Assembly: GCA_001771975.1 (NCBI GenBank)
Contig: MERE01000065.1
Span: 1 to 6,641, forward strand
Origin: Betaproteobacteria bacterium RIFCSPLOWO2_02_FULL_68_150
GTDB lineage: Bacteria; Pseudomonadota; Gammaproteobacteria; Burkholderiales; SG8-39
DNA length: 6,641 nt
Direction: 5' to 3'
This document shows, piece after piece, positions 1 to 6,274 of this stretch; positions within the stretch are counted from its first letter, which is position 1; each line of letters opens with the position of its first letter. The notes under the pieces were generated by a model. It searched no databases. It was not told the origin of the DNA and saw only the letters and a list, made by a program, of their open reading frames with translations. The translations under genes and the position numbers were made by a program.

Positions 1-1403
1 TCGTCCAGCCGGCCCTTGTCGCTGCGCATCCACTGCCAGATCTGCGAGCGCGAGATCTCCGCCGTGGCGGCGTCTTCCATCAGGTTGAACACCGGCACGC
101 AGCCATTGCCCGCGAGCCAGGCGCCGAGATACTGGATGCCGACCGAGATGTTGTTGCGCAACCCCGCCTCGGTGATCGGCCCCTCGGGCCGGAAATCGAG
201 CAGATCGCCGGCCGTGACGTTGACATCGGGGCGCTGGCGCTGGTACTGGTTGGGCTGCGGCATGTGCTCGTCGAACACGGCTTTGGCGATCGGCACCAGG
301 CCCGGATGGGCGACCCAGGTGCCGTCGCAACCGTCGCTGACCTCGCGCAGCTTGTCCTGGCGCACCTTCTCCAGAGCGGCGTCGTTGGCCGACGGATCGT
401 TCTTGATCGGAATCTGCGCCGCCATGCCGCCCATCGCCGGCGCGCCGCGCCGGTGGCAGGTCTTCACCAGCAGCAGCGCGTAGGCGCGCATGAACGGCGC
501 GGTCATGGTGACCTGCGATCGGTCGGCGAGGCAGAAATTGCGGTTGGCGCGGAATTTCTTGATGCACGAAAAGATGTAGTCCCAGCGGCCGATGTTGAGG
601 CCCGCGCAGTGGTCCTTCAGCTCCCACAGAAACTCGTTCATCTCGAACGCGGCGAGCACCGTCTCGATCAGGCAGGTCGCCTTGATCGTGCCGTGCGCCA
701 CGCCAAGCTCCTGCTGCGCCAGGCTGAAGACGTCGTTCCACAGCCGCACCTCGAGGTGCGACTCCAGCTTCGGCAGGTAGAAATACGGCCCGCTGCCGCG
801 CGCCACCAGTTCTCTCGCGTTGTGAAAAAAATAGAGCGCGAAGTCGAAGATCCCGCCGGCCACGGGCTGGCCGTCGATCAGCACATGCCGTTCATTCAGG
901 TGCCAGCCGCGCGGCCGCGGAATCAGCACGGCCGTGCGCTCGCCGAGCTGGTAGCGCTTGCCGCCCTGCTCGAAGGTGATCGTGCGGCGCACGGCGTCGC
1001 GCAGATTCAGCTGCCCGTCGACCATGTTGAACCAGGTGGGGCAGTTGGCGTCCTCGAAATCGGCCATGAAGGTGGCGGCGCCCGAATTGAGCGCGTTGAT
1101 CACCATCTTGCGGTCGGTCGGGCCGGTGATCTCGACGCGACGGTCGAGCAGGTCGCGCGGCTGCGGCGCGATGCGCCATTCGGTATCGCGGATCTGCTTC
1201 GTCTCGGGCAGGAAATCGGGCAGGCCGCCGGCGTCGAACTGCCTCTGTCGCGCGGCGCGCGCCGCGAGCAGCTCGCGGCGGCGCGGCTCGAAGGCGCGGT
1301 GCAGGCGCGCCACCAGCGCGAGCGCCTCGGGAGTGAGAACCTGATCGAACCCTGGCGCCAGCGCGCCGCTGATCTGCATGCCCGTTGGCAGGGAAAGGCC
1401 CAT
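1..1403 (-). CDS. aceB: Malate synthase A, glyoxylate shunt (C-terminus cut by window edge)
   Basis: Malate synthase A condenses glyoxylate with acetyl-CoA to give malate and CoA in the cytoplasmic glyoxylate shunt, used for growth on acetate or fatty acids. The minus-strand frame is open from an ATG at 1403 to the window edge and gives 467 residues of a family usually about 530-540 long, so roughly 70 residues are missing. The family signature KDHCAGLNIGRWDYIF is complete at residues 263-278. RPRGWH at 163-168 supplies the arginine expected in the active site (R163, by alignment to E. coli Arg166). MEDAATAEISR at 442-452 holds D444, which aligns with the E. coli catalytic base Asp447. The start is chosen because the N-terminus MGLSLPTGMQ fits the family and a GAG lies about 8 bases upstream; M9 (1379) is a weaker alternative. 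The gene follows ntrC on the same strand after 126 bp. No isocitrate lyase gene is visible in the window. Confidence 0.95.
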   Translation of the reverse strand, partial: MGLSLPTGMQISGALAPGFDQVLTPEALALVARLHRAFEPRRRELLAARAARQRQFDAGGLPDFLPETKQIRDTEWRIAPQPRDLLDRRVEITGPTDRKMVINALNSGAATFMADFEDANCPTWFNMVDGQLNLRDAVRRTITFEQGGKRYQLGERTAVLIPRPRGWHLNERHVLIDGQPVAGGIFDFALYFFHNARELVARGSGPYFYLPKLESHLEVRLWNDVFSLAQQELGVAHGTIKATCLIETVLAAFEMNEFLWELKDHCAGLNIGRWDYIFSCIKKFRANRNFCLADRSQVTMTAPFMRAYALLLVKTCHRRGAPAMGGMAAQIPIKNDPSANDAALEKVRQDKLREVSDGCDGTWVAHPGLVPIAKAVFDEHMPQPNQYQRQRPDVNVTAGDLLDFRPEGPITEAGLRNNISVGIQYLGAWLAGNGCVPVFNLMEDAATAEISRSQIWQWMRSDKGRLD

Positions 1404-1475
1404 CGGAGAATCTCGATTGCGGGACGAAAGGGCGAATGTTAGTCGATATTCCCGGCCGGTTTCGTGGCCAGGATC

Positions 1476-1527
1476 AAGAAAATCGAGCGGCCGCGAACCT
1501 CGCCTTGATGCGCGCCGCTGGCGGCCG
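1476..1527 (-). terminator. Possible weak terminator downstream of ntrC
   Basis: On the minus strand, immediately after the ntrC stop codon, a 7-bp inverted repeat (CGGCCGC at 1521-1527 against GCGGCCG at 1488-1494) encloses a loop of about 26 bases. It is followed four bases later by the T-rich run ATTTTCTT (1483-1476). The large loop and interrupted T run make this a weak candidate. The remainder of the 126-bp gap between ntrC and aceB shows no convincing promoter; an imperfect 7-bp stem at 1451-1472 has no T tract. Confidence 0.25.
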
Positions 1528-1529
1528 TG

Positions 1530-2930
1530 CTACGGACTGCCCTCGCCCTCCGTCCCGATGCCAAGCTCCTGGATCTTGCGCGTAATGGTGTTGCGCCCCA
1601 TGCCGAGCAAAGCAGCCGCCTCGACGCGCCGGCCGCCGGTGCGTGCGAGCGCCTTGCGGATCAGCGCGCGCTCGAATTCGCGCGTCAGCTCCTCCAGCAT
1701 GCCGCTGGCGCCGCACGCCAGGCGCCGCTCCACCTCGTGTTCCAAAGCGGCGACCCAGTGGGTCGGCGCCGCCGCGATCTCACCGCGCACCTCCACCGGC
1801 AGGTCGGCCAGCCCGATCACCTGCCCGGGCGCCATCACCGTCAGCCAGTGGCACAGATTCTCGAGCTGGCGCACGTTGCCCGCAAACGCGAAGCGCGCCA
1901 GGTGCGCGAGCACCTCGTCGGACAGGCGCTTGGCCTCGGTGCCGAGTTCGCGCGCACTGCGCGCGAGGAAATGGCGCGCGAGCAGCGGGATGTCCTCGGC
2001 GCGCTCGCGCAGCGCCGGCATGCGCAGGCGGATCACGTTCAGCCGGTGGAACAGATCCTCGCGGAAGCCGCCCTCGCGCACGCGTTGCTCGAGATCCTGG
2101 TGCGTGGCCGCGATCACGCGCACATCGGCGCGCAGCGGCTGGTGCCCGCCGACACGATAGTAGGTGCCGTCGGACAGAACGCGCAGCAATCGAGTCTGCA
2201 GCTCGGCCGGCATGTCGCCGATCTCGTCGAGGAACAGCGTTCCGCCTTCGGCCTGCTCGAAGCGTCCGCGGCGCAGCTGCTGCGCGCCGGTGAAGGCGCC
2301 GCGCTCGTGGCCGAACAGCTCCGACTCGAGCAGGTCGCGCGGCATGGCGGCCGTGTTGATGGCGACGAACGGCTTGGCGGCACGCGCCCCATGGCGGTGC
2401 AGGGCGCGCGCGACGAGCTCCTTGCCGGTGCCCGATTCGCCCGTGATCAGCACCGTGGCGCTGGATTGCGACAACCGCCCGATGGCGCGGAACACCTCCT
2501 GCATCGCGGGCGCCTGCCCCAGGATTTCGGGCGACGCCGCCGCCGGCTCGAGCACCGCCTCTACGCGCAGGCTCTCCTCGAGCGCGCGGCGAATCAGCGC
2601 CACCGCCTGGTCGACGTCGAACGGTTTGGGCAGATACTCGTAGGCGCCGCCATGGAACGCCGCCACGGCCGAATCCAGGTCCGAATATGCTGTCATGATG
2701 ATGACCGGAACCGCGGGATGTTTCTGCTTCATCGCGCGCAGCAACTCGATGCCCGAGGCGCCCGGCATGCGGATGTCCGAGACCAGCACCTGCGGCGCGC
2801 CCTGCGCCAGCGCGTCGAGCGCCTCGTGCGCGGAGGCGAACGAGCCGAAGGCGATGCCCTCGCGGCCGAGTGCCTTTTCGAGCACCCAGCGGATGGAGCG
2901 GTCGTCGTCGACGACCCAGACCGGTTTCAT
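1530..2930 (-). CDS. ntrC: NtrC, sigma54-dependent nitrogen response regulator
   Basis: NtrC (NR-I, GlnG) is the DNA-binding response regulator that, when phosphorylated by NtrB, activates sigma54 promoters of nitrogen-assimilation genes such as glnA. The product is 466 residues, close to the 469 of E. coli NtrC. It has three domains. The receiver (about 1-120) has acidic pocket D8-D10, phosphoacceptor D52, T80 and K102. The AAA+ domain (about 135-370) has Walker A GESGTGKE at 164-171, the sigma54-contacting GAFTGA loop at 211-216 and Walker B TLFLDEIGD at 231-239. The Fis-type helix-turn-helix is at about 425-458 (TGGRRVEAAALLGMGRNTIT). The ATG at 2930 overlaps the ntrB stop as ATGA, suggesting translational coupling. 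An in-frame ATG at 2981 would add 17 residues ahead of the conserved MKPVWVVDDD start and is rejected. One oddity: the usual WPGNVRQLEN motif near sensor II reads FAGNVRQLEN (349-358). It is the last gene of its operon. Confidence 0.97.
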   Translation of the reverse strand: MKPVWVVDDDRSIRWVLEKALGREGIAFGSFASAHEALDALAQGAPQVLVSDIRMPGASGIELLRAMKQKHPAVPVIIMTAYSDLDSAVAAFHGGAYEYLPKPFDVDQAVALIRRALEESLRVEAVLEPAAASPEILGQAPAMQEVFRAIGRLSQSSATVLITGESGTGKELVARALHRHGARAAKPFVAINTAAMPRDLLESELFGHERGAFTGAQQLRRGRFEQAEGGTLFLDEIGDMPAELQTRLLRVLSDGTYYRVGGHQPLRADVRVIAATHQDLEQRVREGGFREDLFHRLNVIRLRMPALRERAEDIPLLARHFLARSARELGTEAKRLSDEVLAHLARFAFAGNVRQLENLCHWLTVMAPGQVIGLADLPVEVRGEIAAAPTHWVAALEHEVERRLACGASGMLEELTREFERALIRKALARTGGRRVEAAALLGMGRNTITRKIQELGIGTEGEGSP

Positions 2931-3985
2931 GTCAGCGGTAGCAGGATCCTGAACACCGTGCGCCCCGGACGGCTGTCGCATTCGATCACGCCGCCGTGGT
3001 ATTGAACGTAGGTTTGCGCGAGCGAAAGCCCGAGTCCGCTGCCGCCTTCGCGCGCCGATACCAGCGGGTTGAAGATCCGTTCGCGGATCTCCGCCGGCAC
3101 CCCGGGTCCGTCATCGATCACATGCAATTCTAGTGCCAGCTTGTGCCGATGCCGCGCGATCGTGATCTGGCGCGCGACCCGCGTACGGAAAATGATGCTG
3201 CCGCGCCGGCCCGGCCGGTTCGCCTCCTGCGCGAACGCCTGGGCGGCGTTGCGCGCCACGTTGAGCAGCGCCTGGATGAGCTGCTCGCGGTCGCCGACCA
3301 GGTCCGGCACGCTGGGATCGTAGTTGCAGAGGATCGATACCCCCTGCGAGAACTCGGCCAGCACCAGATTGCGCACCCTTTCCAGCACTTCGTGGATATT
3401 GAGGCGCGCCGGTTGCGGCGCGCGATGCGGCGTCAGCAGCCGGTCCATGAGCGCCTGCAGGCGGTCGGCCTCGCTGATGATGACCTGGGTGTATTCGCGC
3501 AGCTCGGGGCGGTCGAGTTCGCGTTCCAGCAACTGCGCCGAGCCGCGCAGGCCGCCCAGCGGGTTCCTGATTTCGTGCGCCAGGTTGCGGATCAACTCGC
3601 GGCTCGCCGCCTGCTGGTCGATGAGGCGCTCTTCGCGCTCGATGCGCAGCAGCTCTCCGATCGGGCGCAGCTCGGCCACCAGCGGAGCGTCCGCGGAATC
3701 GGTGCACGCGACCACGCAGGCGAGCGGCAGCGGCTCCTCTCCGGGACGTTCGTAGTTCAGATTCTGGGCGGCGTATTCCCAGCGCGCCTGCAGCGCATCG
3801 CCAAGCGCCCGTTCCAGCACCGCGCGCTCCGCGAACAGCGACGGAAATTGCTGCCCGAGGAGATTGCGCGAGGCAATCGCAAGCAGGTGCTCCGCGGCCG
3901 GGTTGGCATAGCGCACGCGCAGGCGCTCGTCGAGCGCGAGCACGGCCGTGGCGAGAAGCTCAAGCCCGGCGTAGCGGCCGGTCAT
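2927..3985 (-). CDS. ntrB: NtrB, nitrogen-regulation histidine kinase/phosphatase
   Basis: NtrB (NR-II, GlnL) is the cytoplasmic sensor kinase that phosphorylates NtrC in nitrogen limitation and, with PII bound, acts as its phosphatase. The 352-residue product matches the usual length (about 350) and has no predicted membrane segment. An N-terminal PAS-like domain (about 5-110) includes LALDERLRVRYANPAAEHLL. The dimerisation/phosphorylation H-box NLAHEIRNPLGGLRGSAQLL (134-153) carries H137. The HATPase domain shows the N-box LLNVARNAAQA (240-250, N246), the G1 box DDGPGVP (291-297) and the G2 box GGSGLGLSLA (314-323). The start at 3985 lies 16 bases past the upstream gene's stop codon, and the purine-rich GAGGGGAG that overlaps that stop is the likely ribosome binding site, somewhat far from the ATG. 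Its stop overlaps the ntrC start. Oxygen or metabolite sensing by the PAS domain is not implied; in this family control comes from PII. Confidence 0.96.
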   Translation of the reverse strand: MTGRYAGLELLATAVLALDERLRVRYANPAAEHLLAIASRNLLGQQFPSLFAERAVLERALGDALQARWEYAAQNLNYERPGEEPLPLACVVACTDSADAPLVAELRPIGELLRIEREERLIDQQAASRELIRNLAHEIRNPLGGLRGSAQLLERELDRPELREYTQVIISEADRLQALMDRLLTPHRAPQPARLNIHEVLERVRNLVLAEFSQGVSILCNYDPSVPDLVGDREQLIQALLNVARNAAQAFAQEANRPGRRGSIIFRTRVARQITIARHRHKLALELHVIDDGPGVPAEIRERIFNPLVSAREGGSGLGLSLAQTYVQYHGGVIECDSRPGRTVFRILLPLT

Positions 3986-4001
3986 GGCACGGCGTCTCCC
4001 C

Positions 4002-4508
4002 TCAGCGATAGAGGTTGGACAGCTCGCGCTTCAGCGCTTCGATGTTCTTGCCGTGGACTTCGACCGCATCGCGATAAGGTCGCAGCCGCTCGAGCACCCT
4101 GGCGTAGTTCTTCTCGTCGCCGCTGCGGATGGCCTCCTGCTCGGCGAGCTTGCGCTGCGCGGCCGCCAACAGATCCTGCTCCTGCGCCAGCTCGCGCTCC
4201 AGTGTCTGGCGCTGTTTCTCGCGCGCCGCGCTGCGGTCGTTGACGGATTCCTTGGGAAAGCTCGACGGCGATGACGCCTTGGCGGCCGGCTTGCCAGGCG
4301 CTGGAACCACCGTCACGCGCTGCCGTTGCACGACCTTGCACTCCTTGTCGAGCGTATCTTCCTTCAGGCTCGTGAGCAGGGTCTTGCCGCTCTTGTCCCT
4401 GCAGCTCCAGATGGTCTGCTCGACCGTCTGCTGGGCGTGCGCCGGACCCGCAAGGAAGGCGGCAAGCAGCGCAAGGCGCACGGTCGGGTGCATCGGTCGG
4501 GGATTCAT
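4002..4508 (-). CDS. Small secreted coiled-coil protein, DUF4124-like, of unknown function
   Basis: This 168-residue protein sits between glnA and ntrB. The N-terminus is a signal peptide: a basic residue (R11), the hydrophobic stretch LALLAAFLAG, and a plausible signal peptidase I site after AHA (residue 25), so the product is probably periplasmic. Residues 30-62 (QTIWSCRDKSGKTLLTSLKE onward) resemble the short DUF4124 domain common in proteobacterial exported proteins, with cysteines C36 and C57 that could form a disulfide. A low-complexity Pro/Ala/Ser linker (about 69-85) leads into a charged Glu/Gln/Ala-rich helix (about 92-165) with coiled-coil character. I choose the start at 4508; the second Met at 4493 (M6) is an alternative and gives an equally good signal peptide. 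No strong Shine-Dalgarno is visible for either. The stop is only 16 bases from ntrB and overlaps its likely ribosome binding site, so the two are probably cotranscribed. The biochemical role is unknown and the DUF4124 assignment is tentative. Confidence 0.8.
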   Translation of the reverse strand: MNPRPMHPTVRLALLAAFLAGPAHAQQTVEQTIWSCRDKSGKTLLTSLKEDTLDKECKVVQRQRVTVVPAPGKPAAKASSPSSFPKESVNDRSAAREKQRQTLERELAQEQDLLAAAQRKLAEQEAIRSGDEKNYARVLERLRPYRDAVEVHGKNIEALKRELSNLYR

Positions 4509-4527
4509 CCGGGTTGAGCAAACCAAG

Positions 4528-4555
4528 TCTATGCCACGCCTTGTCGATTGGGCAA
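4528..4555 (-). promoter_or_regulatory. Weak sigma70-like promoter candidate for the secreted-protein/ntrBC operon
   Basis: Between the glnA terminator and the start at 4508 the minus strand has TTGCCC (4555-4550) and CATAGA (4533-4528), spaced by 16 bases. These match the -35 and -10 consensus at only 4 and 3 of 6 positions. The presence of a terminator upstream makes some promoter here likely, but the boxes themselves are poor. No sigma54 element with the correct GG-N10-GC spacing is present. Confidence 0.25.
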
Positions 4556-4567
4556 TCCGCGTGCGCC

Positions 4568-4598
4568 AAAAGCCGAGGGCGGGTTGCCCCGCCCTCGG
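4568..4598 (-). terminator. Rho-independent terminator of glnA
   Basis: A perfect 11-bp GC-rich stem (CCGAGGGCGGG at 4573-4583 against CCCGCCCTCGG at 4588-4598) closes a 4-base loop. It lies 27 bases past the glnA stop codon. On the minus strand it is followed by C and then TTTT (4571-4568). The short T tract may allow some readthrough into the downstream ntrB operon, as is known for the enteric glnA-glnL-glnG arrangement. Confidence 0.82.
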
Positions 4599-4624
4599 AT
4601 CAACGCACCACTGCCGCTTCAGGA

Positions 4625-6040
4625 CTACGAGCTGTAGTACATGTCGAATTCGACCGGGTGGGTGGTCATGCGGAAGCGGGTCAGTTCCTCTTCCTTGAGC
4701 GCGATGTACGAGGCGAGGAAATCGCCGTCGAACACGCCGCCCTTGGTGAGGAACGCCTGGTCCTTCTTCAGGTAATCGAGCGCCTCTTCGAGCGAGGCGC
4801 AGACCTGCGGAACCTTGGCGGCCTCTTCGGGCGGCAGGTCGTACATGTTCTTGTCGATCGGGTCCCCTGGGTGGATCTTGTTCTGTATTCCGTCCAGCCC
4901 GGCCATGAGCATCGCGGCAAAGGCGAGGTAGGCATTGGCAGTCGGGTCCGGGAAGCGCACTTCGACGCGGCGCGACTTCGGGCTCGAGACATACGGTATG
5001 CGGCAGGCCGCGGACCGGTTGCGCGCCGAGTACGCCAGATTGATCGGCGCTTCGAAGCCCGGCACCAGGCGCTTGTACGAGTTGGTACCCGGGTTGGTGA
5101 TCGCATTCAAGGCCTTGGCGTGCTTGATGATGCCGCCGATGTAATGCAGCGCGAATTCCGACAGTCCCGCGTAGCCGTTGCCGGCAAAGAGGTTCTGGCC
5201 GCCCTTCCACACCGACTGGTGCACGTGCATTCCCGAGCCGTTGTCACCGACGATCGGTTTGGGCATGAAGGTCGCGGTTTTGCCGTAGGAATGCGCCACG
5301 TTCCACACCGTGTACTTGAGAATCTGCATCCAGTCCGCGCGTTGCACCAGCGGCGCGAAGCGCGTGCCGATCTCGTTCTGGCCTGCGGCCGCGACTTCGT
5401 GATGGTGCACCTCGACTTCCACGCCCTGCTGCTCGAGCGCGAGGCACATCGCATCGCGGATGTCGTGCAGGGTGTCGGTCGGCGGCACGGGGAAGTAGCC
5501 CCCCTTGACCGGTGCGCGGTGTGCCATGTTGCCCGACTCGTAGTCGACGCCCGTGGACCAGGGCGCCTCTTCGGACTTGATCTTGACCGAGCAACCCGAC
5601 ATGTCGACGTTCCACGTCACGCCGTCGAAGATGAAGAATTCCGGCTCGGGTCCGAAATAGGCCACCTCACCCAGGCCGGTGGACTTGAGGTAGGCCTCGG
5701 CGCGCTTGGCGATGCCGCGCGGGCAGCGGCTGTAGGGCTTGCCGTCGGCGGGCTCGATCACGTCGCAGTTGATGTTGAGCACGGCCTCGTCGGTGAACGG
5801 ATCCATGCGCGCCGTTTCCGGGTCCGGAATCAGAAGCATGTCGGAGGCCTGGATCCCCTTCCAGCCGGCAATCGAAGAGCCGTCGAAGGCGTGGCCTTCT
5901 TCGAATTTGCTCTTGTTGAACTGGCGCGCGGGCACCGTCACGTGCTGCTCCTTGCCGCGCGTGTCGGTGAAGCGCAGGTCCACGAATTTCGCTTCCTTGT
6001 CCTTGACCAATTTCAAGACGTCATCGGGCGTCATCGCCAT
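4625..6040 (-). CDS. glnA: Glutamine synthetase type I (GSI-beta)
   Basis: Glutamine synthetase makes glutamine from glutamate, ammonium and ATP, and works as a cytoplasmic dodecamer. The product is 471 residues, the normal GSI length. Visible landmarks are the beta-grasp N-domain motif FDGSSI (52-57), metal/substrate glutamates in PEPEFFIF (131-138), HHHEVAAAGQNEIG (212-225), the ATP/metal motif NGSGMHVHQS (267-276), the glutamate/ammonium-site loop NPGTNSYKRL (316-325) and VRFPDP (361-366). The adenylylation site is Y400 in NMYDLPPEE, so the enzyme should be regulated by GlnE. The ATG at 6040 is chosen because AGGAG sits 8 bases upstream and the N-terminus MAMTPDDVLKLVKDKEAKFV fits the family. 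An upstream in-frame ATG at 6169 would run through the promoter and is rejected. Transcription is expected from the sigma54 promoter at 6107-6122, giving a leader of about 56 bases, and ends at the hairpin 4568-4598. Confidence 0.98.
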   Translation of the reverse strand: MAMTPDDVLKLVKDKEAKFVDLRFTDTRGKEQHVTVPARQFNKSKFEEGHAFDGSSIAGWKGIQASDMLLIPDPETARMDPFTDEAVLNINCDVIEPADGKPYSRCPRGIAKRAEAYLKSTGLGEVAYFGPEPEFFIFDGVTWNVDMSGCSVKIKSEEAPWSTGVDYESGNMAHRAPVKGGYFPVPPTDTLHDIRDAMCLALEQQGVEVEVHHHEVAAAGQNEIGTRFAPLVQRADWMQILKYTVWNVAHSYGKTATFMPKPIVGDNGSGMHVHQSVWKGGQNLFAGNGYAGLSEFALHYIGGIIKHAKALNAITNPGTNSYKRLVPGFEAPINLAYSARNRSAACRIPYVSSPKSRRVEVRFPDPTANAYLAFAAMLMAGLDGIQNKIHPGDPIDKNMYDLPPEEAAKVPQVCASLEEALDYLKKDQAFLTKGGVFDGDFLASYIALKEEELTRFRMTTHPVEFDMYYSS

Positions 6041-6106
6041 CGTCGGGTCTCCTGAGTGGATGAATTCGAATACGGGCCGGTTGCGGCGGCTGGGCGCGGT
6101 GACCGG

Positions 6107-6122
6107 AGCAGAATCCGTGCCA
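6107..6122 (-). promoter_or_regulatory. Sigma54 (-24/-12) promoter of glnA
   Basis: The minus strand reads TGGCACGGATTCTGCT. This fits the sigma54 consensus TGGCACG-N4-TTGCW with one mismatch (C for the first T of the -12 box) and exactly 10 bases between the invariant GG (6121-6120) and GC (6109-6108). The inferred transcription start is near 6096, about 56 bases ahead of the glnA start codon. Confidence 0.88.
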
Positions 6123-6167
6123 CAAGCCGGAACCCCAGCCGGCCCCTGTACCGGTGGAGTGCCGCGC

Positions 6168-6173
6168 ATTTTA
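6168..6173 (-). promoter_or_regulatory. Possible sigma70 -10 box upstream of glnA
   Basis: TAAAAT on the minus strand matches the -10 consensus at 5 of 6 positions. Its -35 region (about 6191-6196) has no consensus hexamer and falls inside the proximal NtrC palindrome. This would be analogous to enteric glnAp1, a sigma70 promoter blocked by NtrC, but the single box is weak evidence. Confidence 0.25.
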
Positions 6174-6184
6174 GCTCAGCGCAG

Positions 6185-6201
6185 CGCACAGTGTGGGTGC
6201 A
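6185..6201. promoter_or_regulatory. NtrC binding site, promoter-proximal
   Basis: The minus strand reads TGCACC, CACAC, TGTGCG, an interrupted palindrome matching the NtrC consensus TGCACC-N5-GGTGCA with two mismatches, both in the second half-site. Its centre (6193) is about 97 bases upstream of the inferred sigma54 start, a typical enhancer position. Confidence 0.72.
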
Positions 6202-6215
6202 ATTTTGGTGGTACG

Positions 6216-6232
6216 TGCACCGGATTCGTGCA
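6216..6232. promoter_or_regulatory. NtrC binding site, promoter-distal
   Basis: TGCACC, GGATT, CGTGCA matches the NtrC palindrome TGCACC-N5-GGTGCA with a single mismatch. The centre (6224) is about 128 bases upstream of the inferred glnA start and 31 bp from the proximal site, close to three helical turns, so NtrC dimers could bind cooperatively on one face. It also lies about 25 bases upstream of the TATAAT box of the divergent rhodanese gene. Confidence 0.8.
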
Positions 6233-6256
6233 CCGGGGGATGCGTCTCGCCGTCCG

Positions 6257-6262
6257 TATAAT
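6257..6262 (+). promoter_or_regulatory. TATAAT -10 box ahead of the rhodanese gene
   Basis: A perfect -10 hexamer lies 12 bases before the ATG at 6275. No -35 hexamer is found at 16-18 bp spacing (that region is CACCGGGGG). Used as a promoter, it would start transcripts near 6268-6270, leaving a leader of only about 6 bases. It may alternatively be fortuitous. Confidence 0.4.
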
Positions 6263-6274
6263 CGTGAGAAGCCG

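Noticed and set aside
264..1442. 392-codon plus-strand open frame opposite aceB
   Set aside because: The opposite strand encodes malate synthase with its exact signature motif; the plus-strand product is a high-GC shadow.
1451..1472. Imperfect inverted repeat CCCGGCC / GGCCAGG between ntrC and aceB
   Set aside because: It is a short stem with a mismatch and no T tract on either strand, within chance expectation for such GC-rich DNA.
1527..3005. 492-codon open frame on the plus strand opposite ntrC
   Set aside because: The antisense product is low-complexity Arg/Ala/Gln-rich sequence without domain features, while the minus strand encodes a complete NtrC.
3143..4243. 366-codon plus-strand open frame across ntrB and the secreted-protein gene
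   Set aside because: It spans two well-supported minus-strand genes and has no family resemblance.
4513..4538. Sigma54-like TGGCAT...TTTGCT upstream of the secreted-protein gene
   Set aside because: The GG and GC dinucleotides are 14 bases apart rather than the required 10.
4002..5210. Long minus-strand open frame joining the secreted-protein gene to an upstream extension inside glnA
   Set aside because: The extension runs in the wrong frame through glnA and through the terminator hairpin; the signal peptide begins at 4508.
4514..6055. 513-codon open frame on the plus strand opposite glnA
   Set aside because: It mirrors the glnA coding frame, has Arg/His/Val-rich composition with no recognisable motif, and is explained by high third-position GC on the opposite strand.
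6041..6169. N-terminal extension of GlnA from the ATG at 6169
   Set aside because: It would translate the sigma54 promoter and leader, lacks family similarity, and a good AGGAG precedes the ATG at 6040.
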